In this document: positions 43,483 through 55,616 of the stretch, one piece after another
Layout of the letters: each line of letters starts with the position of its first letter
Position numbering within the stretch: position 1 is the stretch's first letter
Assembly (NCBI GenBank): GCA_026120035.1
Contig: JALRME010000026.1
Coordinates: forward strand, 1-64,000
Direction: 5' to 3'
Source: Coleophoma eucalyptorum
Lineage: Eukaryota > Ascomycota > Leotiomycetes > Helotiales > Dermateaceae
DNA length: 64,000 bases
Notes under the pieces: generated by a model
Told to the model about the DNA's origin: nothing
Database searches by the model: none
What the model saw: only the letters and a program-made list of their open reading frames with translations
Translations under genes and position numbers: made by a program

Positions 43483-44150
43483 TTGGGCAGAAGTGATAAA
43501 ACAAGAAAGCTCTGATAGTATTATTTGGTATTGTAACTTCCGATAAAGGGTGTTTGTGAAGGAAACACCAGCGGTAGAGGCGGTGGAAGAATGAGGGGTG
43601 AGAGATGGAGGGGGGAGTTTAAGGTTATATGTGTTTTGGCCTCCGTAGCTCGCGAGATGTGGCTCAGTGGGCTCCGACTGCTTCCTTCCTCCCTCACGTA
43701 CCTACAGTAAAATACCTTACCCAGTCAATACCACCACTTTGCCAACGCCTTCACATATCCACTTGTGATAAGATCTCCTACCAGCCTGGCGACACAGCAC
43801 TACTGCAAGGAAATCGGCACGTGCAAGTATAGCGATGACGAATTCGACATGCTCCGCCACCAGCATCTGAGCTGACGTTCGTTTTAGCTCGCTCAGGCAG
43901 CCGGAGGTTTTCCATCCGCGACCCAACCTTCGTATCGTTCGTTATACCACTGGGCCTCCAATGTTTATGCCAACTTGACCAGTTCAAAAGCTTCATTGTG
44001 GGACTAACAACAGTAAGTATTATACTCGAAATTGTGTCTTTGGTACAGCATGACAGGTCCCTAGACGTATGTTACACCCAAAGCACTTCCAACGCCGTGC
44101 AACAATGCCCAGAGAGCCGAAATCGAGGTTTCAAGTACACTATCCATACT
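43483..44150. other. Intergenic region between WW gene and Rab gene
   Basis: Both genes are on the minus strand; this is the WW promoter side and the Rab 3' UTR side. No additional gene or repeat is supported. Confidence 0.4.
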
Positions 44151-44918
44151 TCAGCAGCATCCTCCACCCCATCCATTCTTATTCTTGGCCTGCTCAGCCA
44201 GGCGGACTTTATTCGTCCCACCAGCACCAGGGCCTTTAACACCAGATCTCCGATCATTCAGATCGTACTTGCCCGCCTCGATGTTCATGTAGATTCGCTC
44301 CGCCACTCTGCCAAATGCCATTTCTACACCCTCACCACTCTTCGCGCTGGTTTCAACGTATTCCAAGACCCCATTTCGCCTGGCCCATTCTTCAGCCTCC
44401 TGCTGCGTAACTTCCCTCTTATTCTCGTCCCCAGCTGCTAAATCACTCTTGTTCCCCACAAGGACTACCACAATATCTGGCTCTGCAATCTGTCGAAGAT
44501 CGTTCAGCCAGTCGGTAACGTGCTCGAACGTCGGTCGCCGTGAGATATCAAAGACCAATAGTGCTCCTGATGCGCCTCGAAAATAGCTTCTTGTAACGCT
44601 CTTGTATGTTTCTTGGCCAGCTGTATCCCACAAGCTCAATTTCATGTGCTTCTGTTCCATCTCTGGTTTTTTGCAAGGCGGTTCTGGTAGTCCCTCGGAT
44701 ATATTTTCCGATTCTGGATCTCTTGATATACTGGGTTTTGTTTGTGACACACGGCCCACAGGAACAATTCGTGAGCCGAATTCAACGCCTATAGTTACAT
44801 CATGATGCGGAGAGAACCTTCCCTCGCAGAGCCTTATTGTCAATGAAGATTTGCCCGTTCCAGAATCTCCAATACAGACGAGTTTGGCAATGTAGTCCCA
44901 TGACAAGGGAGAAGACAT
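44151..44918 (-). CDS. Rab-family small GTPase, Rab4-like
   Basis: As an unspliced frame it encodes 255 residues. The GTPase motifs are complete: P-loop GDSGTGKS at 17-24, switch I T42 in VTIGVEFGSR, WDTAGQE at 97-103, NKSD at 156-159, SAK at 191-193, and a C-terminal GGGCC for double prenylation. SYFRGASGALLVFDISRR and VTDWLNDLRQIAEPDIVVVLVGNKSDL are most like Rab4/Rab2, which act in endosomal recycling. Residues 57-89 form a 33-residue insertion between beta2 and beta3 that ordinary Rabs lack. It starts GTGTCA and ends CAG, and it is a 99-nt stretch without stops, so it may be an intron (44750-44652). Without it the text RIVPVGR-KHMKLSLWDTAG has the normal length of 222 residues. Confidence 0.88.
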   Translation of the reverse strand: MSSPLSWDYIAKLVCIGDSGTGKSSLTIRLCEGRFSPHHDVTIGVEFGSRIVPVGRVSQTKPSISRDPESENISEGLPEPPCKKPEMEQKHMKLSLWDTAGQETYKSVTRSYFRGASGALLVFDISRRPTFEHVTDWLNDLRQIAEPDIVVVLVGNKSDLAAGDENKREVTQQEAEEWARRNGVLEYVETSAKSGEGVEMAFGRVAERIYMNIEAGKYDLNDRRSGVKGPGAGGTNKVRLAEQAKNKNGWGGGCC

Positions 44919-45544
44919 CAGCAGGTCCGTAAATATGATTAGGGCGATAGGTCTTGTGGCAGATCGAGCGAGTGGAACAACTGGATACGATTTCTCGACC
45001 GTAGTTGTGAAGCTGCCGAGAAGATAGATGGTATCATAAGGTATGGTACGGTGATATTGGGCGCAAGCTCTCTTGCCTCATTTGACATGCTTAGATAGTA
45101 AGTGCTTGAGTGGTGGGCGGCTTTGGCCATATTCGGAGGTATCTTGCTTACTTAATAGTAGATAGCAGCTGATCACCGCCTCCCAAAGCAGCAAGGCTTG
45201 TCCATGTCATCCTCGAGGCAGGTAGTCAGTCATCCCGACTTCACTGCACATGCCCACCAAAACATCTTGAAGAATACAAACATACATACAATCCTGCTGT
45301 ACTCGTATTTGATCCCTTACTTCCCTACCGCCGCCCACCCCTTCCCGTCGCCTTTCTGTTACGATCGAGACTAGGAAAACTTCCTGAAGCATCAACAGCC
45401 TTATCAGACCGCCCGCCGGCGTGCTGTCGCAGGTCACGGCAAGGTCTTTTCGTAACAACTCATCACCTAACTTAGAGGCAAGAAAATGTTTTCCGAATGT
45501 AAGAGACCCAAAGTCACATATTTGAGCCAGAAATACCTTACTGA
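44919..45544. promoter_or_regulatory. Divergent upstream region of Rab and CTL genes
   Basis: A 626-bp gap lies between the start codons. No other gene is supported. Confidence 0.4.
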
Positions 45545-47842
45545 ATGCGCATTGTAGATGCTTCGCGCTTTCTAGCACAGTCGCAGTCTCGTTTCTCGAA
45601 TTTCGTCCAACCTGACACCAATGAAACTACTCCACCACGAAATCCGAACGACAGATACCGTAGATTAAACCAACCTCTACAGAACACAACCAGTAGAGGG
45701 TACACTCAAAGAACAACTCACGGCAACCCTTATCAGTCTACTTCTCATCTCGCCAATTTCAACTTTGCCTCTCGGTATTCTGCAGCCCCAGACGCCCCTT
45801 TATTCCACAGCGCTCTGGACGAGTTTCGAGAAGAAGACGATGAGGAGGAGCGTGAAAGAGAAACTGCAGATTTTTTTGCTTTACAACGATCGAGGAGAGT
45901 CTTCGCCCCGAGTCGCTTAGAGGAGAGTTCAGAAACGGACCATGATGGAAGTAACGCGTCTCTTGACCTGAGCAGAGAAGATGATGGAAGGATAGCCGAT
46001 GAACGAGGCCGAGGACGTGGCATCAAGAGTAGTTGGAATGGGGGCAGAGTAAGCGTACGAGAACGTGGAAGAAGACCAGAGACTGTCGGCGAAGAAGCCG
46101 AGGACGGATGGAATAAGAAAGATGCTGCCAATCCTAACAGTGATGTGAGCAGCAAAGGAAAAGAAAGAATGGTAGATATTGGGTTAGAATCGGCTACCGA
46201 AGATGATAGCCCCCCAGAAGATTTGGCATTCGAAGCCTCCGTTGAGGACAGCCCTCCAACATTCCAGAAATTCCGCACGGTATCAAAGACAGGAGCAATC
46301 AAGTTACCAACAAGTTCCAAGCATGTTCATAAGGACCGAGATCTCGAGGCTGGTTTAAGCACTGGTGCTCCTGGGCCTCCAAGTTCAGTCGAAACTGTCC
46401 CAGCTACGGTATCTACTCCTCTAGGCGAGGCATCCCGACATGATGTCTTCTGGGGTTCGCTGTTTCTGATATGCCTCGGAGCGTTGTTTGCGACCTTCTT
46501 CTTGATATTCCTACATACCTCGGTTCCAAATGGGACGCTTGGCGATACAATTTACACTACACTACGCTCCTCATTCCATCTCTTTGCTGTTGATACCGTA
46601 GTGTCGGTGATTGTGGCACTGATTTGGCTAGCATTACTGCGATCATTCGTAAGGTCTTTGGTATATCTCATCGTGTTTTCAGTACCGGTTATATTAATCT
46701 CCTTCTCACTGTACCCACTGGTGGCCAGTTACAAAGGTTCATCAAATGGTATCAGCCTCCAAGATAGAGCCATGAGGTGGTTGTCAATCATTCCTAGCCT
46801 GCTCTCCTTAGCCTGGCTCTACACAATCTATAAAGGACGGCATGCATTAAACAAGGCTATAGGTATTTTGGAATTCTCATCCAGAATACTAGCAGCCAAC
46901 CCAGCTCTACTCGGATTAGGCTTTACAACCCTTGCTGCTGTTGTAGTATGGACTTGGATTTGGCTTGGCATGTTCACCAGGATATTTCTCGGCGGTCATC
47001 TGTCTTCCTCCTTAACCAGGTTCATCATCGATGCAACAAGCTGGTGGTTAGCTATTTATTTCGTATTAGTCTACATCTGGACTCTATCCGTAATTGGGGG
47101 CATCCAACGAGCTACCACCGCGGCAACGGTCTCGCAATGGTACTTTCACCGGAACGTAGTACCGAGCCCTACGTCGAGAGAAATTGTCTTAGCTGCCTTC
47201 ACCCACTCGACAAGTACACTGTTTGGGACAATCAGCCTATCAACATTGCTAGCTTTATTAATTCGACTACCGCTTCTGGTTCTGCCACGACGCTTGATGA
47301 CGGTAGTTACCATCTTTGCCTATTCTCTCATACCAACGCCTATTGCCGCCCTTTTGAACCCATTGACTCTTACGTATGCAGCAATTCATTCACAGCCGCT
47401 TCATACATCTGCCCGTGGATTGAGTCAAATGACCTTTCTAATGCCACAGGCGCCTACTACAACCCTCACCCCAAGGTCATTCTCTTCTCGAACACACACT
47501 ACTTCGCCTTTGTTACCGTACCGATTAGCCAAACTTCTTCTTCATGCGACAAGGTTTATCATGGCTATGGCTCTTGGCTTTGGAGGCTGGGTTGCAACAG
47601 CAAGACAATTGTCAATCGCTATGCCTGAAGGTTCAGGTATTCGTGGGAGCGCTTACGCGTATATCGTTGGTTTGGTTGCAGGCTTCATTGGTTGGGGAGT
47701 TCTAGGTGCTATGGAGGGGGTGCTTAGTGGGATTGTAGATGCCATTGTTGTCTGCTGGGGGAGTGAGAAGGGTATGGCGGGTGGTGGGGCATACTGCTTA
47801 GAAGCAGGCTATCTGTTTGGTGACGGGAGAGATGTGCCATAG
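45545..47842 (+). CDS. CTL-family (choline-transporter-like, PF04515) membrane protein
   Basis: A single exon of 765 residues. Residues 1-295 are cytosolic and disordered, with an acidic run EEDDEEERERE and Arg/Gly-rich stretches. From about 298 (DVFWGSLFLICLGALFATFF) there are roughly ten hydrophobic segments. The conserved CTL core includes WTWIWLGMFTRI, the motif around YFVLVYIWTLSVIGGIQRATTAATVSQWYFHR and the final GSAYAYIVGLVAGFIGWGVLGAMEGVL. The wording and long N-terminus fit the second fungal CTL type (as in S. pombe Ctl1) better than PNS1. Substrate is not established for fungal members; a role in endomembrane trafficking or lipid head-group transport is the family's known range. No lesion is seen. 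Confidence 0.85.
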   Translation: MRIVDASRFLAQSQSRFSNFVQPDTNETTPPRNPNDRYRRLNQPLQNTTSRGYTQRTTHGNPYQSTSHLANFNFASRYSAAPDAPLFHSALDEFREEDDEEERERETADFFALQRSRRVFAPSRLEESSETDHDGSNASLDLSREDDGRIADERGRGRGIKSSWNGGRVSVRERGRRPETVGEEAEDGWNKKDAANPNSDVSSKGKERMVDIGLESATEDDSPPEDLAFEASVEDSPPTFQKFRTVSKTGAIKLPTSSKHVHKDRDLEAGLSTGAPGPPSSVETVPATVSTPLGEASRHDVFWGSLFLICLGALFATFFLIFLHTSVPNGTLGDTIYTTLRSSFHLFAVDTVVSVIVALIWLALLRSFVRSLVYLIVFSVPVILISFSLYPLVASYKGSSNGISLQDRAMRWLSIIPSLLSLAWLYTIYKGRHALNKAIGILEFSSRILAANPALLGLGFTTLAAVVVWTWIWLGMFTRIFLGGHLSSSLTRFIIDATSWWLAIYFVLVYIWTLSVIGGIQRATTAATVSQWYFHRNVVPSPTSREIVLAAFTHSTSTLFGTISLSTLLALLIRLPLLVLPRRLMTVVTIFAYSLIPTPIAALLNPLTLTYAAIHSQPLHTSARGLSQMTFLMPQAPTTTLTPRSFSSRTHTTSPLLPYRLAKLLLHATRFIMAMALGFGGWVATARQLSIAMPEGSGIRGSAYAYIVGLVAGFIGWGVLGAMEGVLSGIVDAIVVCWGSEKGMAGGGAYCLEAGYLFGDGRDVP

Positions 47843-48108
47843 TGACACAAGATATATCCTGGCTATAAAAACCAAGCTTAGCTTTGTAACACAGGTATAG
47901 AACAAGTATTAGCAAGACTACAGCGTTCGACAAGTTTTGCATTATTCTTAACAAGCGATCTCCAAAGTACGTCCCAGTGAGATCTCAGGCTGTGCAGTGC
48001 CACAAGGGCTGGTTTGATTCAATATTTATTTTTATCATTCACACGACATCGGCCGAGAAATGGAGACAACTATTGAGAAGGCGGCTTTGGCCAGAGGTCT
48101 CAAATGGC
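47843..48108. terminator. Short convergent gap between CTL gene and EMC7 gene
   Basis: Only 266 bp separate the two stop codons, so the transcripts likely end here or overlap. Polyadenylation signals were not resolved. Confidence 0.3.
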
Positions 48109-48910
48109 TTATTTGACAGTGCTCTTTTCAGTAGACTCGCTCCTCTTAGGCCCGGAACCAGCAAGCCAAGCGGCGGCATCGAAATTTTGAAGGGGGTTCG
48201 CTGCCGCTTGCCCTCCAGTCAGAGGAGACGACTTCTGTCTTGCTTCGAATTCCTCTCGCATCTCGGGGTCCACTGGAGATTGTCAGTAAGGAGCAAGTAA
48301 ATCGTACGGAAGAAACATACTGTTGTCCATTAGGTAGGGCATTCCAAATACGAGAATCATGCTAAAACCGGCGATCAAGATCATAGGGTTCTTGAGTAAG
48401 CTTAAAGGCGAGACTGCACGGTATCATATGTTAGCACCGATAAAGTTGTATGCGAGTTAGATGGGAACGGCATAACATACAACCGCTTCTTTCTACATAG
48501 AATCTCTTCTCGCCAAGCACCTTAACATCCAAACTCTGGAGACCTCCCAGATTTTTGACTATCACAGCCTCTCCTTTATTATCCCACTCATTTCCGCGAA
48601 AGGTCCCCCAGGATTCTACTTGGCCAGTCTCACTCACGTCAACGCGCAAAGGAGCAAAGACATGGGATGAGCAGTGTACATCTAGCAAGTAGCTGCCCGC
48701 TGATACGTTTTGGAAATCGAAGGTGTTATCTGAACGTAGAGGTGCGGTGTATGTGGACGAGATGGTCGTGAGGGACGCTGTCGTTGAAGCTGTCAACACC
48801 GAAGGATTCCAGTTTGGAAATGCTGCGGTTGGAGGCAGTGAGACCAAAATACGGCTGCAAGCTGCTAGAGGAGCTGCAAGCAGCACAGATAGTATAGCAC
48901 CAAATTGCAT
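48109..48910 (-). CDS. EMC7: ER membrane protein complex subunit 7 homologue
   Basis: Three exons (48910-48484, 48413-48321, 48272-48109) give 227 residues. A signal peptide (MQFGAILSVLLAAPLAACS) is followed by the EMC7 beta-sandwich (about 20-140, with NTFDFQNVSAGSYLLDVHC and FAPLRVDVS), a membrane anchor (SLLKNPMILIAGFSMILVFGMPYLMDN) and a cytosolic tail starting MDPEMREEFEARQ, which is the family's invariant post-anchor motif. The EMC inserts transmembrane segments in the ER; the EMC7 lumenal domain is a peripheral part of the complex. The third exon begins inside the ATG of MDPE, and the splice phases fit. It is convergent with the CTL gene. Confidence 0.9.
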
Positions 48911-49774
48911 CGTGTGTTGCTTTGCTGATGTTGATAGATCTCACGACGATGCTCACAATGGGAAGCTGCATCACTGGACATGCTTGTAGATATTATGGTT
49001 TCATGCCTTAAAATTCAGGTTGCCGGGAGGGCACTTTCATGTGCTTACTTTGCAATGCGCTACAACGTACACACTCCCTTTTTATTCTTCTTTATTGCAA
49101 CTGATCATGCGTACTCAGTGAAGGAACATCATCTACCTGAGAGTGTGAGGAAAGCCACGAGAAGCCTTGCCATACTAAGGCAACAAGAAGAATTAGATAC
49201 CTGCTCAAATTGCATGGGGATCTACAGCAGTACAAGGGCCTCATGATTGACACTACACTTGAGCTCGGGGCTCTTTCAACACCAACCAGCAATTTATGTT
49301 CATCAATACTTTCAGTTTGCTAGAGCTATATCCCAATCTCAAATGGCCATTATTTTGGCAGATCTTTGATTAAATCTTCCGATTAATGTTAGCAAGCGCT
49401 CGCGCACACACGCACACACACACGCACACACACACACACACACATGGCAGTCGCTCTTTATCAGTATTCGCAATTCCTGTAGCCCCATTTATTACATATG
49501 TTATTCTGCCCAGCTAGTTTCTGGGACGTTCAAGTGCCTGCTCCAACTCCCCAGCTCGAGAATCCGGCCTCAACCTTGGAGGCAAGACCAGGCAGGTGAA
49601 CAAGAAGCAAAATACAAGAAGCAAAGAATGTCATCAAGACGTCTTCTTTATCTTATCCCATCCATTCTGCGCCGTAGTAAGTAAACTCCAATCTGTGGGC
49701 TCCCTAAACACCGCTCTGCTCCCGTCTCCAGTCCCTATCCATTCTGCCACAAACCCGTTAACGACACGGCCTTC
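48911..49774. other. Intergenic region with a CA microsatellite
   Basis: Upstream of EMC7 and downstream of the MARVEL gene. It holds the CA repeat at 49403-49444 and no gene. Confidence 0.45.
49403..49444. repeat. (CA)n microsatellite with CG interruptions
   Basis: About 42 bp of CA dinucleotides broken by three CG steps (GCGCACACACGCACAC...). Confidence 0.9.
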
Positions 49775-50327
49775 TTAGACATTCTCTGGGTTGACAGTCT
49801 CCTTCATTGCCATCTTGGGTCTGGAATTTTGAGTGCCGGATCGGAATCCGCCCTTGAAGATCTCCATGGCGAGGAGAGTGCTAGTTCCTGCCCAAAGCAA
49901 GAAGCTGAAGGCTGAGAAAACGGCGTCGGCACGGGCAGCACCGCAGACTGAACCGCGGCAGAAGAGAAGCTTTCCAAGGAATGAAGCCAGGGCAATGAAG
50001 CCAGCGAAGTAAAAGAGGGTGTTCAAAGCTTCAAAGGCTAAGTGACCGTATGGGTGGGAAGCCTTGGCCATGAAACGGGGTGCAAGCTCGAGGTATGCCA
50101 AAGCAATCAAGGAGAAAATGGGGACGAAGATCAAGAAGTTGACCTGCGAAGGAGACGCCGTCAAGGTATCGGCATTGTACCAGTGTGCAACTGTAGACAG
50201 GGTTAGCCTCCATGCTCTGCCATCCTTCTGGGGACGCGCGTGACTTACCATAGCCGGACAGACCAAGCACAATGATGGAAAAGACGCCTTGGGCGATGCG
50301 AAGAGGGAGGAGCAGCTTGATAGCCAT
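49775..50327 (-). CDS. MARVEL-domain membrane protein (NCE102-related family)
   Basis: Two exons (50327-50249, 50190-49775; 58-nt intron) give 164 residues. Four hydrophobic segments are visible: LLPLRIAQGVFSIIVLGLSGY, VNFLIFVPIFSLIALAYLEL, ALNTLFYFAGFIALASFLG and AVFSAFSFLLWAGTSTLLA. Between segments 3 and 4 a CxxxxxC pair (LFCRGSVCGAARADAVFSAFSF) marks the membrane-associating domain typical of fungal proteins of eisosomes and plasma-membrane microdomains. The tail is polar (PKMAMKETVN). The start MAIKLL was chosen because the longer ORFs upstream are in other frames. Function in membrane organisation is inferred from the family. Confidence 0.85.
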
Positions 50328-50853
50328 TGCGTCGAGAGGACTGATTTCGATGAGGGGGAACTTGGCTAGTTCTTGGGGTGATAGCACAATCTCGTCGAAA
50401 TTGTGGTGCGGTAGCAGGAGGTGTCGCTGCTGCAACTGGTGCGCGCGGGGAATGAATGTAAGAATGGTGATGGTCGGGGGACGAGAAGTCGGAGAACAGG
50501 AAAGGATACGATGAAGAAACAAGTAACTGAATGCAGAAAAAAAACAGCGGGAAGTCTTGGGTACAAGAAGGGTTGAAGAAGAGAAAGGCGTGGTGTGAAG
50601 TTTATTTAATCTTGTATCTAATTACGGCAGCAGCACGGGTGAGGATGGGCTGTGTGGGAGTGCAGAGGGGGAAGGGGAAGGGGTGTGGCTCTTGGGAAGT
50701 TCATGTCCTAGCTCTCTCCTGGACTCGTACGAAGTCCATGGTGGTACAATTCAGGTAATAGCGGGTTCCGTGCATGATGTCTGGGACTGCGACGGCGACG
50801 GGGATCATGATGTTGTGAAGTGCTGCGCGCGCATGGCAGAGGAGGGGATTGGG

Positions 50854-50899
50854 CGTGGATGGTGTGGATGGTGTGGATGGCATGGATGGTGTGGATGGG
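50854..50899. repeat. 9-bp minisatellite (GTGGATGGT)n
   Basis: Five near-identical 9-bp units, one with a CA in place of GT. Confidence 0.9.
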
Positions 50900-50986
50900 C
50901 ATAGACAGGATATGGGGAAAAGGTTATTCTCTTCCAGTCTTCTGAAATCTATATGAAACATTAGGCGACGAAGAAAATCTAACGAC

Positions 50987-51010
50987 GGTGCAGGGTGCAG
51001 GGTGCAGGGT
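50987..51010. repeat. 7-bp tandem repeat (GGTGCAG)n
   Basis: Three perfect units followed by a decayed one. Confidence 0.8.
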
Positions 51011-51100
51011 ACGGGGCGCTAGGTGCATCGAGAGCACCGAGGAAGAAGAGCGAGAGGCTCAAGCGGCTGAAAGGATGCGGTGGGAGATCAACGCGGGTTA

Positions 51101-51207
51101 GCAATGGCAATGGCAGTAGCAGTAGCAGTAGCAGTAGCAGTAGCAGTAGCAGTAGCAGTAGCAGTGGCAGTGGAGAGTAAGAAGAGTAAGAAGAGTAAGA
51201 AGAGTAG
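51101..51207. repeat. Hexanucleotide (AGTAGC)n tract merging into (AGAGTAAGA)n
   Basis: From GCAATGGCAATGGCAGT the tract becomes a run of AGTAGC units to about 51164, then GTGGCAGTGG, and ends in three AGAGTAAGA units. The hexamer run gives long Ser- or Leu-rich chance frames on both strands. Confidence 0.9.
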
Positions 51208-51519
51208 AGTCCAAAGGTGAAGGTGAAGGGTCCGAGGAAGAGTAGGATCCGGTACTGTACAATGATCGTATGTACCGGCTTCCTGCTTACTGTACACACA
51301 GTACGGACCATGTACATGCTGCAGTCAGTTCCTGAGCGACCTTCCGCGCTTCCACACCTTAGCTCAACCACACCACACGAGACGATACGCGACGACCCGG
51401 GCAACTGCACCCCCCAAGCACTGACCACTGATCAGCCAGCCTATCCCGCTCGCGCATGCTCTTAACACGGGCGGCCAGCCAGCCAGTGTTTGTGCTACCT
51501 CCATACTGAATGGGTGCGA

Positions 51520-51634
51520 CTACTATGTGTTCTATGATATGTTCTATTATGTGTTCTACAATGTGTCTATGATGTGTCTACCACGCGTCTACTATATGTC
51601 TATTATATGTCTACTATGTGACTACTATGTGTCT
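51520..51634. repeat. Degenerate minisatellite of a TCTACTATGTG unit
   Basis: About ten imperfect 10-12 bp units (CTACTATGTG, CTATGATATG, CTATTATGTG, CTACAATGTG, CTACTATATG, and so on). Confidence 0.8.
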
Positions 51635-53907
51635 CCAAGCCTACGCTGAGTGAGCATGAATTATGATTGAGCGGCAATACCGAGTCCCATTCTATCCGGG
51701 GCCAGCCAGGCAGGATAGGAATTGTCTACCTTTTTTGCCTGCCTGGCTAGGCAAGACAACTACGTTAGAATGCTCTTGAGATCCTTCCAATTCCGAAATC
51801 TATGGCCTTGACCACTTTCTATATCGACTTTGACCTTCACCCCGACCTTGACTTTGACTTTGACTCCACGCATCGTGCTACCTACGGGACAGTACCTGAC
51901 GGATGTTGCTTCGTCCTCGTCCTCGTCCTCCTTCCTCATACTTGCACCACAACTTGATTTCTATTACATTAGCTCCAATATCAACATCAACTTGCTGCCA
52001 TTGCTTTCGTTTTACCTCATGCCCACCAAATCCCCCACCGCATGTCGGGTCCCGTCAACGTTTAGAGCCAAGCACGGCGCACGCCCTGCAAAGAATAGTG
52101 ACGAACAATACATCCCGCTGCTAACTGTGGATCAACGTGTCGAGCATGATGCTTTGATCAATCATCCCCCAGTCGAAACCTCCCTCGCACGCACTATGGA
52201 CCAAACTGGCACCTGACGACGCTTTGCGCGAGCCATATGTAGGGGTCCGTTTGCTGTTCTTCGTCTGTTGGCCCGAATCAAGCCTTAAGCACTGGCCTTC
52301 GCCCTCGCACACCTTTGTTGACCCTTTGAGTAGAAGCTTTGCCATGAAACAAACCACTACAATGCCGACTCACGCCCTAGAGTCTCACAGCTGCTAGAAG
52401 AATGCTTAAAGAACTGAGCGTCTCCGCATAACTTCTTGGAAATCTCTTGGAAATTTCTTGGAAGCTGTCTCTGGTCGCTACAGTCTCGTCGCCAAGTCCC
52501 ATTTGAAGCTTCCCATCCGCCTCTAGGCCTCCGAGTTGCGACAGAAGCGAGCCTTGGTATTCTCAGAGCCACAGAACGACGTTAGCTGCTCAGACTGTCC
52601 TTTGTTTTTTTTTTGGGTGACACGGCACGTGTTGGATGATTGTCAGATAAGCCTAGCACGACGGTTGGAGGAACGGTACCGCAATCTGGAGAGGTATCAG
52701 AGATGAGCGACCTGTGCCATAGCCAAGGACACTGCGATAAATCTTAACTCTCTGTCTTCTATCTCTGGAGAAGAGAAAGCCACTTTGGATGGACCCTTCG
52801 CCGATACAACAAGAGAAAGGCTAAATGCGGGTGTGTCAGTTGTTGTCAAGCTTTGTTCAGACCTCCGCTTGCCTCTAACCACACTGCCTGTTCTCCGAAT
52901 GCTGTACGGCCTCTCGAGCAAGTAGGTACCGATGAAGACAGTAGAAAGTGAAGTCTTGAAGAGTCTTTCCACTTCGACGATCCTGATCTTCTGCACAGCG
53001 GAACTAGATTCTGGGTAGAGTAACAACCTCCGAATGGATATTGACATGATTCAAGGGCTGTTTGCATCCTATTAAGAGCAGCAGCACTACAGCTCGGCAT
53101 CTAAATCTAGGTATTGAGAGAGTAGTATTACAGATTTTAGTGATCGAGAACAGCAGTCTTGTAACTGCTCATCCGCAGATCGACTCAGTGATTAGGTTCG
53201 TATTGCAGAACAAGTGGTCAAGCAGAATTCAGTTTGGAAGAAGGCCTCTTCCGGCGGAGGGTCCATTCCGCTGGGAAGCAAGTTCTGCGCTAACAGCGAG
53301 TTGTTGATGGACATGATTTGGAAACTCGATGCTCATCATGTCCCAATATCATTCCATCTTTCAGACACTCCGTACCCGTCCGTACCTTGTGCCTTGAGCT
53401 TGACTGCTACTCGTCCCTGCTTGATATCGGTTGTCTATTTAGCCGGCTGTCAAGCTGTCAGATTCTACCCCACCAAAATCGATATCGGCGGATTCTAGAG
53501 TCTGGGGTACTAACACTAGCAGTACCTGTACCTGGCGTGCAAGTGTGAGGTATGTAGGTACGCTTGACCTACGACTACAAAGTGCCGGAGACCACCAAGC
53601 AGCTGCCAACTGCCAGGTAAGCCGCCTCCCTGTACAAGGTAAGGATGGGGTGGTCGTAGCAACAAAGAAGAAAGTGAGATGTTGCATGGCCCAATGAAAG
53701 CGTCACGGGTGATGATGCCATTTCCATCATGTGTTCGTTATTTTTTTTCCTTGCTATCCTACCCCACCATAGCTCTCAAGTACTTTCGTCCCTTGGGGTC
53801 ATGGCCGCTACTCCTCCTGCATGACGGGAATTCCTTCCCTTTCCATTCCCTCGATTTCTTACCACCTCTTCACCCATCGCCTATTTTTGCATCGAACCTG
53901 ACTTTGA

Positions 53908-55616
<1,709 letters not shown>

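Noticed and set aside
45207..45578. 123-codon minus-strand frame overlapping the start of the CTL gene
   Set aside because: It conflicts with a strongly supported gene and shows no motif.
50995..51428. Ser- and Leu-rich open frames over the hexanucleotide tract
   Set aside because: They are products of the tandem repeat and exist on both strands in several frames.
52697..53100. 116-codon minus-strand frame in the gap before MET17
   Set aside because: Unrecognised, no splice continuation, and competing frames of similar length cover the same bases.
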